Shown: piece after piece, positions 34,701 to 45,503 of the stretch
How the letters are laid out: each line of letters opens with the position of its first letter
How positions within the stretch are numbered: the stretch's first letter is position 1
From: Anaspis maculata
Lineage: Eukaryota; Arthropoda; Insecta; Coleoptera; Scraptiidae
NCBI GenBank assembly: GCA_949128115.1
Contig: OX421963.1
Location: 39,229,979-39,293,978 of the forward strand
Direction of reading: 5' to 3'
DNA: 64,000 bases
Position numbers and translations under genes: made by a program
Notes under the pieces: generated by a model
What the model was told of the DNA's origin: nothing
The model's input: the letters and a program-made list of their open reading frames with translations, nothing else
Database searches by the model: none

Positions 34701-35462
34701 CGGCACGATTCTCAAACGAATCGGTCACACGAACTCGATGACTCTAGTGGTGTTGGTCATTGGCATCAGGTACATTTTGTACTCGGTCATACCGAACCCA
34801 TGGTGGTTCCTGCCTCTGGAACTGACGAACGGTCTGACTTTCGGACTGTTTTACGCTTGCATGGCGTCGTATGCGAGTATCATTGCGCCGCCTGGAACTG
34901 AAGCCACCATGCAGGTAGGTTTTGAGATTATTTGTTTGTTGTACTTGCGACACCCTATCCCCCACCGGTTTCTCTGTAGTCCGTGTCTTGAACTTAGATC
35001 CACGGCTGTGAAACCGGAGGCCTGTACATTATCTCATTTATTTTTCATGTGCACAGGGTATGGTAGGAGCAATTTTCGAAGGCGTGGGTGTCTCCCTGGG
35101 AAGCTTCCTCGGCGGATTGCTGTACAGCGAATATGGAGGACCGTGGACTTTTAGACTGTTCGGAATCGGATCTCTGATTTTCTGTTTGTTCCATGCCGGA
35201 GTTCAGTATTTACTCAGAAAAAATGGCAATACCCTCGCAGGTGGGTTGAGCAAAAATAATTCAAAGATTTAAAAAACAAAAATACAACACGTTTTATTAT
35301 TATAATTATTATAAAACAAGAGGTTTTTACCAATAAAGATATTACATAATTTGTTTACCCTCTACCCGTACAGATTATGAGGCGAGTTTCACAGTGCCCA
35401 AGGATTCTCTAGATATGTTCGATGATGACCACCAACAAGAGTTGAGACTGGTTGGTGACTAA
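22727..35462 (+). CDS. MFSD6-like major facilitator superfamily transporter (7 exons, 588 aa)
   Basis: Polytopic membrane protein of the MFS_1-like/MFSD6 family; the substrate is unknown in most members. Exons: 22727-22790, 22857-23212, 23267-23681, 23743-23930, 34444-34914, 35057-35240, 35374-35462. All introns are GT-AG and the phases join without a break. The N-terminus KAHYFLWNAGTAPVVPF and the loop GMLAKPLVGAFADRF are family hallmarks, as are DAICFEMLGDQPAKYG and YQRLFGALGWGIFS before the central half. Exon 5 carries WLIEDLAKEQ and hydrophobic helices; exon 6 has VSLGSFLGGLLY; exon 7 is an acidic cytoplasmic tail. The large extracellular loop in exons 2-3 is Cys-rich (CSGTGCHISSLC-like). 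The start ATG is the first in frame, with AAAATG context. Intron 4 is 10.5 kb and packed with transposons. I do not assign an exact orthologue symbol. Confidence 0.92.
23931..24779 (+). other. MFSD6-like intron 4, first part
   Basis: Intron sequence after a CAG|GTGAGTG donor. It has a repeat fragment around 24230-24440 with the recurring GCGGA/TCCGC motif and no ORF of note. Confidence 0.5.
24780..25096 (-). repeat. Complete tRNA-derived SINE with 13-bp target duplication
   Basis: On the minus strand the element starts with a tRNA-like head (CGGTAGCGCGGCGGACTCCG, a degenerate B-box near 25040) and ends in a poly-T/A-rich tail at 24780. It is flanked by TTTGTAGTTTTTT at 24767-24779 and 25097-25109. 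The uninterrupted CCACCATTTTATGGACGC junction here is the reference for the split copy at 5268-9369. Contains three CTCCTTAGCGC repeats. Confidence 0.82.
25409..26329. mobile_element. TA-flanked palindromic element with a paired empty site
   Basis: The ends TACAGAGTGTCCG and CGGACACCCTGTA are inverted, and long arms pair (GGGTATCTCGCTTATCTT, AAAGTTGCGCATTTT-like, CAATATGGCGCCC). It interrupts a dispersed repeat between TATCAAATA and GAAGTTCAG. The same repeat at 46725-46750 reads straight through as TATCAAATAGAAGTTCAG, so the insertion duplicated TA. Confidence 0.85.
26518..27264. mobile_element. TA-flanked palindromic element (CAGGGTGTCCCGAAAAT termini)
   Basis: TACAGGGTGTCCCGAAAATA is inverted at the right end as TATTTTCGGGACACCTGTA, with paired arms including CGTTCTAGGGCAGCTTCC and TTTCCCTTGAACGG-type blocks. 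It lies in the same host repeat as 25409-26329, at a TA that is uninterrupted near 190-207 and 46928-46940. A related copy is at 60856-62321. Confidence 0.85.
28083..28130. repeat. (TCCG)n simple repeat
   Basis: Runs of CCGTCCGTCCG lie in a short dispersed repeat that is also found at 43430-43470 as (TCCGTCTG)n. No coding meaning. Confidence 0.7.
29351..29525 (+). pseudogene. Harbinger-associated protein fragment
   Basis: The frame reads RRWWVKSWLDRRSSEE then MAQVDIEFLKIS. This is like the RRxWVRPW...RR segment that precedes the DDE domain in insect Harbinger transposases. No catalytic DDE region follows. Short and broken, so the family call rests on this one motif and on the element's TTA ends. 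Confidence 0.55.
29640..29990 (-). pseudogene. LINE reverse transcriptase fragment, minus strand
   Basis: The minus strand reads WKRAEKILGEDQFGLRRNRG then TRVAILASRVLVEK, the 'GE.QFGFR...GTR.AI..LR' motif of non-LTR reverse transcriptases. After frameshifts come LEKAFDNVK (motif A) and KVENFCYLVSQI (the later 'V..F.YLGS' motif). Catalytic YADD is gone. It is opposite in strand to the Harbinger fragment, so it is a separate insertion or capture. Confidence 0.65.
32009..33068 (+). other. MFSD6-like intron 4, repeat-rich stretch without a gene
   Basis: Degenerate tandem-like text around TTTGATCCGCCATTTTGAATTTC (twice, about 32065 and 32356) and related GCCGCCATCTTG motifs. An 111-codon minus ORF at 32775-33110 has no recognisable domain. 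Confidence 0.45.
33069..33617. mobile_element. Candidate inverted-repeat element carrying a THAP fragment
   Basis: ATAGGGCGATTGCATG at 33069 is inverted as CATGCAATCACCCTAT ending near 33614, and once more inside as CATGCAATTGCCCTAT (33517). Target duplication unclear. The THAP fragment inside suggests a P-element or other THAP-encoding transposon derivative. Confidence 0.5.
33288..33419 (+). pseudogene. THAP zinc-finger domain relic
   Basis: The ORF from 33288 reads NGIKFHKFPTNEALKKRWAV. This is the signature 'G..FH.FP.....KKRW...' of the N-terminal THAP DNA-binding domain. The preceding Cys motif (KCC.TP) is in another frame and the distal C-x2-H is missing, so the domain cannot fold. THAP domains occur in host regulators and in P-type transposases; the inverted-repeat setting favours a transposon source. 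Confidence 0.65.
33892..34057. mobile_element. 166-bp Tourist-like MITE (AGGTGCGTTCAG family) with TAA duplication
   Basis: TAA-flanked, with ends AGGTGCGTTCAGTCAGC and its near-inverse GCTGCCTGAACGCACCT. The whole is almost one palindrome (GCCGCAAGTTTTAATTTTAG pairs with its complement). Family members: 41149-41313, 59551-60045, partial at 45352-45503 and 45964-46082. Confidence 0.85.
34058..34443 (+). other. End of MFSD6-like intron 4
   Basis: AT-rich intron end with a polypyrimidine-like ATACTTTTTCAG acceptor at 34443. No element recognised. Confidence 0.6.
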
Positions 35463-36420
35463 AGTTAGCACTCCTCTTTTTCTGGAAACCACACCGTTTA
35501 GTATTCAAATTTATTGTATTGTTAGTTGATAATTTGTTTTGGAAAATGGGGGGAATCTTCAAATTATACCCAGAACTTGGGAGTCGCGTCTTGTAATCCA
35601 TCTCTCTCTTTAATCTCAGGGAAACAATAATGTTGTAAAGATACCATTGTCTGGTGATAATTCTATTTTACTGCATTGTTGAAAGAGCAGGGGAGGGCAC
35701 CAATAATGATTGGGAAGTTGATACTGATGTTCTTAAATAAATGTTACAATGTGGATAAGGAACACTTTTTCCTAAGCTCTACTAATTTTTACTTCGCAAC
35801 ATTGTAACAATTGTTGAAGGACACTTGTATCTTTGTTAGAGAAAAATCTTGTGATAATCTCTAAAGATGATCATCATAGCATGTGATTATGTACTTATTA
35901 CGTTTTTCAAAATACAGCTATGATGATTATACTTTACTGCGGTTCTAGTAAACTTTTAGGCTGTTTTAGTCGCTCGAATTTATATACCGTTTTTATAATA
36001 CATACCTAGACTTAAAAAATGAGAAAAAACTTTTTATATTGTCAGTATTCAGAGATGACACTACTTAGTTAATTTTATTGTTTGTTCCTAGACAGCTTTT
36101 AGTTCTAAATAATTAAAGTTGTTTTGCTTATTTAGGGACTTGAGTTCTTTATTCTGAGCTTCCTATTGAATCTGGACAGACATTATGTTTGTATTTTATT
36201 ATTTATATAATAATGTCTGTCTGATCCCCGTCTAGGAAACTTGGTATACCTTCATATTTTAAAAAAATGTTATTTGATTTAGCGCACCTTTTATTTTACA
36301 AATTGTATTTCCTTTTTTATACATGGTACACATTGTTATGTAATAAATTTGTTACTTATGCAACTGTGCCTTTTTGTTTCCATTTTCATTATAAATAAAG
36401 GAAAAGGAGAATTTATTTTC
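35463..36420 (+). other. MFSD6-like 3' untranslated region (likely) with poly(A) signals
   Basis: After the stop at 35460-35462 there is AT-rich sequence with no ORF and no repeat family. AATAAA occurs at 36342-36347 and 36394-36399, the most plausible cleavage signals, with earlier AATAAA-like sites near 35728. Extent of the transcript is inferred only. Confidence 0.5.
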
Positions 36421-37272
36421 AATAAATAATATTAAAAAACAGGTTATTATTCATTCTTTAATTCTTTTTACTTACCACCCACTGTTGGGGATACGTAAAA
36501 GCCGAATGATGATCCATAATTCCCTGAAATAATCGCACGGTTAATTTTAATCTATGAATGAATATTACAAAGTCTTACTCAACCACATGAATATTTTTAA
36601 CGCTGGTGCTTAGGCGGCAAATGACTGAATTGAAATGACAAAGTGCCAAACAAAATACGCATCACAAAAGGAGGATTAAATAAAAGATAAGAAGTTTTAC
36701 AATTGGTTTAACTGTAATAAATAGCTGCTTGAGATTTTTTGCCTTTTTCAAAATCTTGAAGCGATTTTGATGCAAACAAAATAGCGCTGATGGCGAAAGC
36801 TTCGTCACAGAAGTCAGGAAGTTGACCACCACCAAATATTGGAGTTAACGTAATAGAATGGGGAGCCACTTTTTCCTAAACAACATAGTCAATATTGTGC
36901 CTATTTTTTCTTAAGAAAAAAGAGATCAACGAAAGAACATTGCATGTAGGTGCCTACCGATATTGGCTCATCTACAAAGTTAGGGATAGGTACATACCAA
37001 AATAAACAAAATACCCCCCACAGAGGTGCATGATGCTCGTCAGTGTGTGAAAGACGCAAGCGGCAATGTTTTTCAAATGAAACACAGGCCGACCGTTCTG
37101 CAACAATTAACTCCTTCCATTTCTTCTCTTTTTCAAACCGACCGCTTTTATTATGATTTAAAGCGTTTAGTGTTCAAAGTGCTTCGTAATCAACAAAAGT
37201 TACCTATTATTATTAAGTGTTTTTTTTTCAATTATTTTTGTGATAATCTACAATTTCACTACAATTTTGAAA
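36421..37272. other. Intergenic region between the MFSD6-like and PHYHD1-like genes
   Basis: Fewer than 1 kb, without a recognised gene or element. The promoter and 5' UTR of the dioxygenase gene must lie here, but I see no clear TATA box or initiator. Confidence 0.45.
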
Positions 37273-40200
37273 ATGTGGGATTTAAAGCGACAAGTAAGTT
37301 ATTCTAAAATTTGGTAGGCAGGTACCAACTATTTCACTTCAACTCGACATACTGTTGTACCTAATTGAAATTGGAAAAATTATTGAAATGTGGGCTAAGA
37401 ATGCAGGTGATTGGTGCAGATGATATAAGTGTGTGGTTTAAAATAGACTTCACCCATTAACAAAAACGTGATGCATAGAAAGGAAATGTACCCCTGAAAA
37501 TAACTCACGTGGGAGGCGTAAACAAATATTGTGATATGATGATATTTCCTATCATGTCTGCAGTTGATTTTGTAATATTTTTTGGTACAGAATTATGTAG
37601 GTAGGTATACTTTATTGGTTTTAGAGGTGGTCATATTGGATGTGATTTTTTATGTCTGTTTTTGTAATTTTGTTATGATTTTGGGATTGGTTCTTGATTG
37701 AAATGGAATAACAACAGTATGACAGATTTAATTTATCTTTAAAAGAAATATATCATGGCAGTTGATATAAAGGCGATCATTCAAAATAATAATGCCCGTA
37801 GTTTCGCCTATGGTGCACACTGGATACGCATGCTCTGTTTCCAAATGTCCAGAGAATATTTATATTTGAAAATGACAAAATTTCGGACTGTAGTCGAAGT
37901 CGTTTCAGTTAGCGAGTGGCTTATTGTACGTGGCCTTGTAAAATATGTCCGATATCAAAGAAAAGGTTAGTGCACTTTCACTTTTAGTTTTTCATTTTAA
38001 TAAGTGACATTTGATAAGTTGGAAAGTCTTCAAACAAATAAAAAACCGCTATTTGTAGGTTTTTGTGTTAAGAGAAAAATCTAAAATTATTATTAATGAG
38101 AAAAAATCTAAATATTCAAGATAATAAGTTATATATTAGAGCTAAATAGTTAGGTAGATGCTAACTTCATTGAAAACATAACATCATCTTAAAACAAGTT
38201 ATAGATTAGATCACATTCATCTCTCACAAGATACCTACGCAATAAAATAATAAGTGTTTTACTAAAAGGGAATTCAAAAAGTCAAGTGCTTACCTACCCA
38301 ATAAAACTTAGCCTATTTTTTGGACAATGCATAAAAATGATTATCATGGTTGATAAGGAATTGATGACAAACTAGAATATTACAATCAAAATGTAGTAGA
38401 AGAAAATATCGAAGTAGGTAGTACTTAGGTAATAAGTGGGGTATATGCTGTTCACGTTTTAAATTCAGTAGAATGACTTTTTGGAGCAAAAATAAAGTGA
38501 CAAACTGGGGGGTTACGGCTACGGCTGATGGCACCTGCATAGTTTTGGAGAGAAACTAACAGAAGCAGTCATCAGCCGCATCCTTCCAGCGCTCCAGCTT
38601 GTCACTTTATTTTTGCTCCAAAAAGTCATTCTACTGGAAATAAAAAGTGAACGGGATATAGAAGCAGGTAGGTATAATACTTTGCAAGATAAAATATGGA
38701 CCCGAGTACGTAAAAGGTACGATAAAGCTATAAGGTTTACCATCCATCTAGATAGATACCCGTATTTATATCGTTTTGATGGGATGAAGGTGCTGTTCTG
38801 CACTTGTGGGCTCTTTTGGGAAAATTACACAATATCAGGCAGTCCCTAGATAACGAGCCTCTTTGAGGTGCCTACTGGATTGTCCGTTGCGAGTTCGCCC
38901 TCCGCCACGAGCCTGCGGTAGAAAGGCAGTTCCATTTATTTCGAAAAGGGCTAAGTACCTACTTATAACTTCAGCAAATTGGTACTCTTCATGAGCTCCA
39001 AAAAGAGCGAAAGGTGTCCGACCCAGAATTCAACTGCAGGGATGTGCTCGAGGATGTGCTAGTCCGAATATTAGCTTTATCACTCGCTTTATTTTCAATT
39101 TTTTTTTTTTTCATTCACAAAAACGGACTCTGAACTGCTTTTGGGATTGCTTTAGTGTCACTTCTCATTAAATAATTATCAAGAAAAGTACCAAGCTGAA
39201 GTCGCAAAGCTAGGACGGCGTAAGCTGCCAAAGTGCCAAATAGAGAGTGCGGTCTGATTGGTTCACAGACCTTGTGTATAAGCCGGTTGCTATGATGATT
39301 CTCACTTACTTACGACAGTCTGAGCCTCGGTCTGAGCCTGAGCCCCATTTTGCCACTGAGCCATTGCGATCAACAGAAAAACCATTTGGGGTTGGCTCTG
39401 ATGTTGGAAAATTCTGTAATTCAGCCCACCAGTCGCTTCAGTTGATGAAACATTTTTCATTGGAAAAGTCATTGAACCCGTCAAACTTAGAAAATAATGA
39501 TGTAAAATAGTTCCACCACAGATGAGTTCCACATTCCTTCGTGTCTTAACAACCAATGTTTTTTTCGGTTCATCTTTGTAAGTACCTACATTATAAGTTG
39601 TTTCAAAATAATGTGCATGTAGACGGCCGCGAAATTTGACATTTATTGATTTGGAAATATTGCTTTTGATAAGCCAAATCGCCGAGTTCAACATCAAAGT
39701 TTATTTGTCATCTGTGGTTTATTTATTTTCAAACGTTCTCAATTTGATGATCACCTGTGATGTTGAGCTCGATATATGGCTGCTTACAAAAAGCATTATT
39801 TTCAACTCAGAAATTCAAATTTCGCGGCCCCCTGAGATGGACAGGATGGACATTATTTCGAAATAACGTATATATACCTAGGTACTTTGTTTATTTTTTG
39901 AATAAGTTAGATATATTATTATCGTATTATGATATACCTACTTACCTAGGTAAATGTCTATAATTATAATGTCTCAAATAATGTCTATACTGAAAATCAC
40001 CCATACAATCAAATAAAATATAAATCATCGTCATTAAAAACAAATTAATAAGTACCTCTAAGTAGGTACTGATCCTGGTATCGAGGAAAGAAATTTTAAA
40101 TTTTGCAAAATGTAGGTAGGTAGATAGGTAGATTAGTGTGAGCCTTTCATTTAAAAGAATTCCAAGAATTTTCGTGAAATTAATGATTTGTGTAATCACC

Positions 40201-43159
40201 AAACAGATTATAGTAATCTGCAGGTCAGACAATAATTTAGTATACTTATACCAACTAATGATAACCATCTTCATTGAGCATGGCCTGCTCTGATAAACAT
40301 AATTAAAAATAACTTTCGCTGTTATACCATTCGGACATTATTGTTTATAGTTTTATGAATATTGTATTTACAACATGATTTATTCAAAAATAAAAATATG
40401 TACTTATCATAACCAACTTATCACAAAGCAAATTAATTATACACCGAATTATAGGGTTGAAAAAAGTTTCGCTATATCTACTTAATATTGGAGGTTCCAC
40501 TCCACACCCCATATGCAGGTGTTTCTTTCAGTGATTGCTAATTGTGTCACAAACTTGAAAGATATATAAACTCGCCTCACCAGCAAAAATCATGTCTAAA
40601 TACAGGTGCTCCACTTTTTTTTGTCAATAGTTGCTATTTTTGCTGGGGAAGCCCAGTTATTTAAGCTCTGGATATTACCTACTTTTTCAATTTTATTCTC
40701 GGGTTTATTCCATCTTTTTCATTCTCGTTTTCATCAAATTTCGTGCAGTTTACTTTGTTTGAAGAAATTAAGTGAATTGAATAATTATATGGTAGGTATA
40801 GAGCTCAGTCTGTTCCGAGGTCTGTCCTATTCATGAAGAAATCAACTTTTCAGTCGAATTATGATATATGAATAAGATCAAAAAAACCGTTATCAACGAG
40901 AGGTTATCAATTTCAGTTCTACGGTGATGGTTACGTCGTTCTGGAAGGATTCTTGACCGACCAAGAAGCGGATCAGCTGAAAGCAGAAGGTGATAACTTG
41001 ATCAAGAATATGCCTCCACCTTCAGACAGGGCTACATTCAGTACTGTCGATTCAAAAGCTTTGCAGGTAAAAACTGAAGTTATTTTCACGATAATACTTA
41101 TTAGGCAGTTTGCAGTCTCCAGGAAACGTAGGTACGAGGTAACACTAAAGGTGCGTTCAGTCAGCTTATTTAGCCGCAATTTTAATTTTAGCCGTAAGCG
41201 CTGCATCACTTATTGGCTGGTCCGAGGAGGCTGGTTCATAAGAGCCAATGGGCGTCGCTGCGCTTGCGACTAAAATTAAAACTTGCGGCTAAATAAGCTG
41301 ACTGAACGCACCTTAAATGTCACGTGAAATCTGGCCTGTAACCAAAGGCAAGCTCCTTAGTTACAAGGGAATTTTTCACGTTACGTTACGTCGTAGATAC
41401 GCCTCTTGAGGCCTCGAGGTACATATACCTACCTACCTAAAATATAATCTTCCAGAACAAAAACAGATTCTTCTTGGAAAGTTGCGACAAGGTTCGCTAC
41501 TTTTACGAAGTAGGAGCTCTGGACGACAATGGTGAGCTAAAAGTAGCGCCTGAGGTGTCCCTTAACAAAATTGGACACTCTTTGCACGAGCTGAATCCCA
41601 CATTCAAGAAGTTCACCGTGGACGAAAGGGTCAAAGAAACCTGCTTCCAACTGGGCTTCGAAGATCCGATCGTAGTTCAAAGCATGTACATCTTTAAAAA
41701 TCCAGGTTTAGGAAGTGAAGGTATAAACTATATAGGTACTTGATTAGTTGAAAAGTTTGTTTAAGCTAGGTTCATATTTAGTTCAAGTGGCAACGTCAGT
41801 GCTTGAAATTATCACTGATGGCCCCACCGACATTTTGCGTAGTCTATTCCTACTTTTGGAATTATCAAAATTGCGTGGACCCTCGCGTGGACCTTTATGG
41901 CACTGGACCATAGACAAGGCACCGGACTCGCACCCTGTATGATTATCTGAAACGAAGCATACCCGGGACTCAGCTCATATATTTCTCACCTGGTGGGTCT
42001 AAAAAGAAGGAAATCTAAATAAAAAAACAACTCGTTTTGATAAAGTGCCATTTTACCAAGCCGAGTATCAAACGCTAATGGGGTACTTGCCAATGAAACA
42101 GATTTTTCTGGAAGTACTCTCAATCATCAACAAGAGTAATAAATAGTATTTCCTGAAAATTTCCGGAAAATATATCCATTGGTTAAAAAGATTTTTTTTC
42201 GATTTTTTTTCAAAAGGTTGGTAACAGTAGGAAAACTTGGGTGAAATTTTTATGTCTGTATTTTTCAAATATTGTGAAGCCACTCTAACAGTTTTTTGAG
42301 TTTTCAACCCAACAGTACTGTTTGTTTAGCTTTTAGTATATTCGTGACGTCACAAATATATTTTTAAAACAGGCACACGGCCGCAATTTTGGGAATTTAG
42401 GCAAAATAAAAAATACGGGTACAATACTTTCACCCATTCTTTCGATTAAGCCAATAAAAAAAAAGAGCAAGTACCTACCCCATTGTTCTTGGCGCTATTT
42501 TTGGATTACGGGGCGTCCGGCACTCTTGATCACTCGCTCTTTTTTCTATGCGCTCTTCTTTCTGTTTTTTCCTAGGGTTTTTTCCAAGTGCTCTCTTGCT
42601 TACGCGCTATTTTTTGGATGCGCTATTTATCCCAGCAGATCGCCCTTTTTACACAGAACCGCCTATCGGCTATAAGACCGTATCGCTATAGTGTTTCTTA
42701 TCTAACTTGCCACCCATTTAATACAAATATTTTTTAGTGATCACTCATCAAGACTCATCGTACCTCCACACGGAACCGGTGAAGCTGGTCGGCTTCTGGT
42801 TCGCCCTCGAGGACGCGACTACCGAAAACGGATGTCTCTGGTTCTCCAAAGGCTCCCACACCAGCGGGATTCACAGGCGGTATATCCGAAATCCCGATAA
42901 GGATTCCGATGAACTCTTGATTTACACTACTCCTCCGCCCAATTACCAAAAAAGCAGTTTCACTCCAATGCCGGTGAAGAAGGGCACCTGTGTCTTGATC
43001 CACGGTCAAGTGGTGCACTACAGTGAACCGAATAAATCGAGCAAATCCAGACACGCGTACACCTTCCACGTGGCGGACAACAAGACCACGACTTGGTCCA
43101 AAGAGAACTGGGTCCAGCCTCCGGAAGGACGGAACTTCATGAGCCTGTACCGAAATTAA
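37273..43159 (+). CDS. Phytanoyl-CoA dioxygenase domain protein, PHYHD1-like (4 exons, 285 aa)
   Basis: Member of the Fe(II)/2-oxoglutarate-dependent dioxygenases, PhyH family, cytosolic in relatives. Exons: 37273-37293, 40917-41066, 41456-41720, 42738-43159; all GT-AG with consistent phase. The first exon encodes only MWDLKRQ and is chosen because its CAA|GTAAGT donor joins in frame to [13 protein letters not shown], the expected N-terminus. Iron ligands are visible as H-x-D in [13 protein letters not shown] and the distal His in VLIHGQVVH; the 2-oxoglutarate Arg is in SRHAYTFH. Also typical are [36 protein letters not shown] and [12 protein letters not shown]. The length fits human PHYHD1 (291 aa). 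All active-site residues are present, so the enzyme is probably functional. Intron 2 carries a MITE at 41149-41313. Confidence 0.93.
37755..37970 (+). other. Unassigned 71-codon ORF in PHYHD1-like intron 1
   Basis: ATG in ATCATGG context reads [15 protein letters not shown] to [10 protein letters not shown], followed by AAAG|GTTAGT, a possible splice donor. No domain recognised. It could be an exon of a nested transcript or chance. Low confidence. Confidence 0.2.
38452..38652. mobile_element. Palindromic MITE with arms of about 54 bp
   Basis: GTTCACGTTTT and AGTAGAATGACTTTTTGGAG to AAAATAAAGTGACAA are inverted across the element to TTGTCACTTTATTTTTGCTC and AAAAAGTGAAC, with a 90-bp loop. Confidence 0.75.
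38653..40916 (+). other. PHYHD1-like intron 1, remainder
   Basis: AT-rich intron with many TAGGTA/TACCTA runs (40060-40130). One inverted-repeat MITE lies at 39622-39830 (GGCCGCGAAATTT and AAATTTCGCGGCC). Other ORFs here lack support. Confidence 0.5.
39622..39830. mobile_element. Small MITE with GGCCGCGAAATTT termini
   Basis: 13-bp perfect inverted ends about 210 bp apart, no coding content. It lies in PHYHD1-like intron 1. Confidence 0.55.
41149..41313. mobile_element. Tourist-like MITE (AGGTGCGTTCAG family), in PHYHD1-like intron 2
   Basis: TAA at 41146-41148 and 41314-41316 flank ends AGGTGCGTTCAGTCAGC and GCTGACTGAACGCACCT. Near-complete palindrome; same family as 33892-34057. Confidence 0.85.
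42176..42481. repeat. Dispersed repeat, copy 1 of 2
   Basis: Shares with 46980-47280 the ordered blocks GTAACAGT/GTTAACAG, GCCACTCTAACAGTTTTTTG, GTGACGTCACAAA and CGGCCGCAATTTTGGGAATT. Located in intron 3 of the PHYHD1-like gene. Confidence 0.7.
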
Positions 43160-43429
43160 TTATTGTTCTTATTCTTATTGTTTACATTTATGTGTGATTT
43201 TTAAAGTATATTTTTATTTTCAATCTCTCACTAGTTTCATTAAAAAAAAGGTCGCTCCATGAAACACGCAACGCAATGCCCTAAACTACCTTCACCTCTG
43301 GTCCTCTGGACCGCGAGTTTTGGGACACCTGTATGTATAGATATAATACCCCTCTGGTACACGTGTATGTAAGTACGTTAATGCATTTTAGCGCATTTTC
43401 GTAGGAAATCCGCTATTACCCGCGCTTGA

Positions 43430-43470
43430 AGTCCGTCCGTCTGTCTGTCCGTCTGTCCATCTTGTAGTTG
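43430..43470. repeat. (TCCGTCTG)n simple repeat
   Basis: Short run of TCCGTCTGTCTGTCCG in a repeat fragment related to that at 28030-28160. Confidence 0.6.
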
Positions 43471-43626
43471 AACTCCTCCTGAACGAAAAGAAGTCGTAGC
43501 GGTATCGGGTTTCTTGGAAATTATTGCTAATTGTCTGCGGATGGGAATAGGCACAAAAATATTTGCTTCGGCCGCGCGATTGCAAGAAAAAAATTTAAAA
43601 TGTTTAAAAAGTTGGTATTCAATATT

Positions 43627-44130
43627 CAATTACTACGTTTCCATGGAGAATTGAAATCGATTTGAAAACGGCATCGGGATTGAATACGGAAGTGTTCACA
43701 TGAGTGGTTCGAACTCGGTATTCAAATCGATTTGAATTCTGTTTACATATCTGTCATGTAAGTCTAACCCTAACCTAAAACTACCCCAACCTAACGTATC
43801 GAAGGAAGTGCAAGTACTCTGCAAACTGCAAGTGTGCAGAAGGCAGAAGTGCAGACAACAGGTGCAAGTATGAATGCGACCCTCGATGCGACCAGAACAG
43901 CGGTTTTACTCATTGCTATGTGTCAGTTTCTGTTTGTTTATGTTTCGATCCAATCCGATTGGGTTTCCATGAGTAATTTCGATCCGATCCCAATACGATC
44001 CCAGAATTTGCCGAATCGACCTTGAAACTCAAATCGATTTGAATACAGTTCTGCAAGTGTTTACATGCAGTTTTCAATCCCGATACCGTTTTCAAATCGA
44101 TTTCAATTCTCCATGGAAACGTAGTAATTG
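43627..44130. mobile_element. 504-bp element with TIRs of about 60 bp
   Basis: CAATTACTACGTTTCCATGG to AATCGATTTGAAAACGG at the left is inverted at the right almost without mismatch, ending CCATGGAAACGTAGTAATTG. The repeated motif TCAAATCGATTTGAAT also appears inside. No ORF of note, so it is non-autonomous. Confidence 0.8.
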
Positions 44131-44134
44131 CTAT

Positions 44135-44428
44135 GTGTGAACTTGTACATCGAGGAATCTTGCAAACCGTTCTAGATACCTACATGCATACATGCAGCGA
44201 ACGAAATACGCAGGAAATAATGGAGAAACTTTTAGTGAAATGATCATTTTGATTCCTTTGTTGCTATATGGAATATACATTTTTTTTAAGAAGGGGAAGA
44301 AGAAGGGTGGAAGCTTCGCGATTCCACATTCGTTGGTATTCAACGCTACAGTGTGAACTTCTACATCAAGGAATCTTGCGAACCGTTCTAAATACATGCA
44401 TACATCCAGCAAACGAAATACGCAATAG
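44135..44428. repeat. Direct repeat of about 80 bp, two units
   Basis: 44135-44218 and 44352-44428 share GTGAACTT, TACATC, GGAATCTTGC, AACCGTTCTA, CATGCATACAT and CGAAATACGCA with a few changes, 217 bp apart. Confidence 0.65.
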
Positions 44429-44458
44429 AAGATATAGCATATAGCATATTATATATAC

Positions 44459-44555
44459 ATCCATGGATATTTTGTTCTGTCCCCGAGGTTGCATGGTAGA
44501 GCAGCTAATAGCTGAATGTCGCCTCGTTGAATAAGTCAATTAAAAAAATATTATT
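44459..44555 (+). repeat. 5'-truncated tRNA-derived SINE
   Basis: Plus-strand copy of the 3' half of the SINE at 52609-52807: CATCCATGGATATTTTGT, CCCCGAGGTTGCATGGTAGA, GCTGAATGYCGCCTCG, then an A-rich tail. Confidence 0.75.
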
Positions 44556-44627
44556 TTTTTCGTGTTCTTGAGCAGATTCCATTTATCTCTGTAAACTATC
44601 GGAATGCGAGGCTTTTGAGACACCCTA

Positions 44628-45006
44628 TACAGGGTGTTACACTGTTTTTGTCAATACTTTAGGAGATGGTAGAGCATAAAAAACTAAGTATTTTCGCCGA
44701 AAAAACTAAAACTGAGTTTTTTTTTGAAAAATTAATAAAACATTTAAAAATATTTTTTTTACACATTCGACGGAAGTCAATGTAATTAGCTTGTAGGTGT
44801 GCATCAACTTACTTTTTGTGCCAGATTTGGTCAAAATCCAGTAGTTCAATTTGGAATTATAACACAAAAACCATTTTCAAAACTCAACTTTGAAAGCCTC
44901 TATCTCCGTTATAATGCGTTTCCGATATACATTTTTTAAAGAAAGTCTACTTATTTTTTTATGCTCTACCATCTCCTAAAATATCACAAAAAAAGTAACT
45001 TCCTGT
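44628..45006. mobile_element. TA-flanked palindromic element
   Basis: TACAGGGTGTTACACT at the left; GGAGATGGTAGAGCATAAAA is inverted as TTTTATGCTCTACCATCTCC toward the right, ending TTCCTGTA. A (GTACA)n run follows directly (45005-45030). Confidence 0.75.
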
Positions 45007-45030
45007 ACAGTACAGTACAGTACAGTACAG
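45005..45030. repeat. (GTACA)n microsatellite
   Basis: Five units of GTACA abut the palindromic element's right end, perhaps grown from its terminal CTGTACAG. Confidence 0.8.
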
Positions 45031-45351
45031 TCCTGTAGGTGTACTGTACTCGGAGTGAGCAACCCGGCATACATTAAATTTGCGGATTATCTAGAAATTT
45101 TTGCAAAAAAAAAATAAAGCAGGGGCAACGCGTTAAAAGAACACCAGTTGAAGTTTCTGGATGTCGTTGTATTGTTGGTTGCCTACATCACTTCAGTGGA
45201 AAATAAGAGCAGGTACGCTACACAAGCACTACACTGACTCATGACTTACCAACAAAACAATGTTGCGCGTGGGCCTGCGATGAGAAGGGCACCGCAAAGA
45301 AAAGTATAGTACGACTTGAACAATTCAATTGCAAAGAAACTAGATATAAGT

Positions 45352-45503
45352 GTGTCAGTCAACTTATCTTTAGCCGCAAATTTTAATTTCAACCGTAAGC
45401 GCTGCATCGCTTATTGGCTGTTCTGAGGAGGTTGGTTTATTAGAGCCAATGGGCGTCGCTGCGCTTGCGACTAAAATTAAAACTTGCGGCTAAATAAGCT
45501 GAC
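45352..45503. mobile_element. Truncated Tourist-like MITE (AGGTGCGTTCAG family)
   Basis: Contains the family core GCCGCAAATTTTAATTTC to GCGGCTAAATAAGCTGAC but lacks both outer AGGTGCGTTC ends; it runs directly into another repeat at 45504. Confidence 0.7.

Noticed and set aside
39247..39697. 87- and 131-codon ORFs on opposite strands
   Set aside because: Overlap each other in the PHYHD1-like intron, with no recognised domain.
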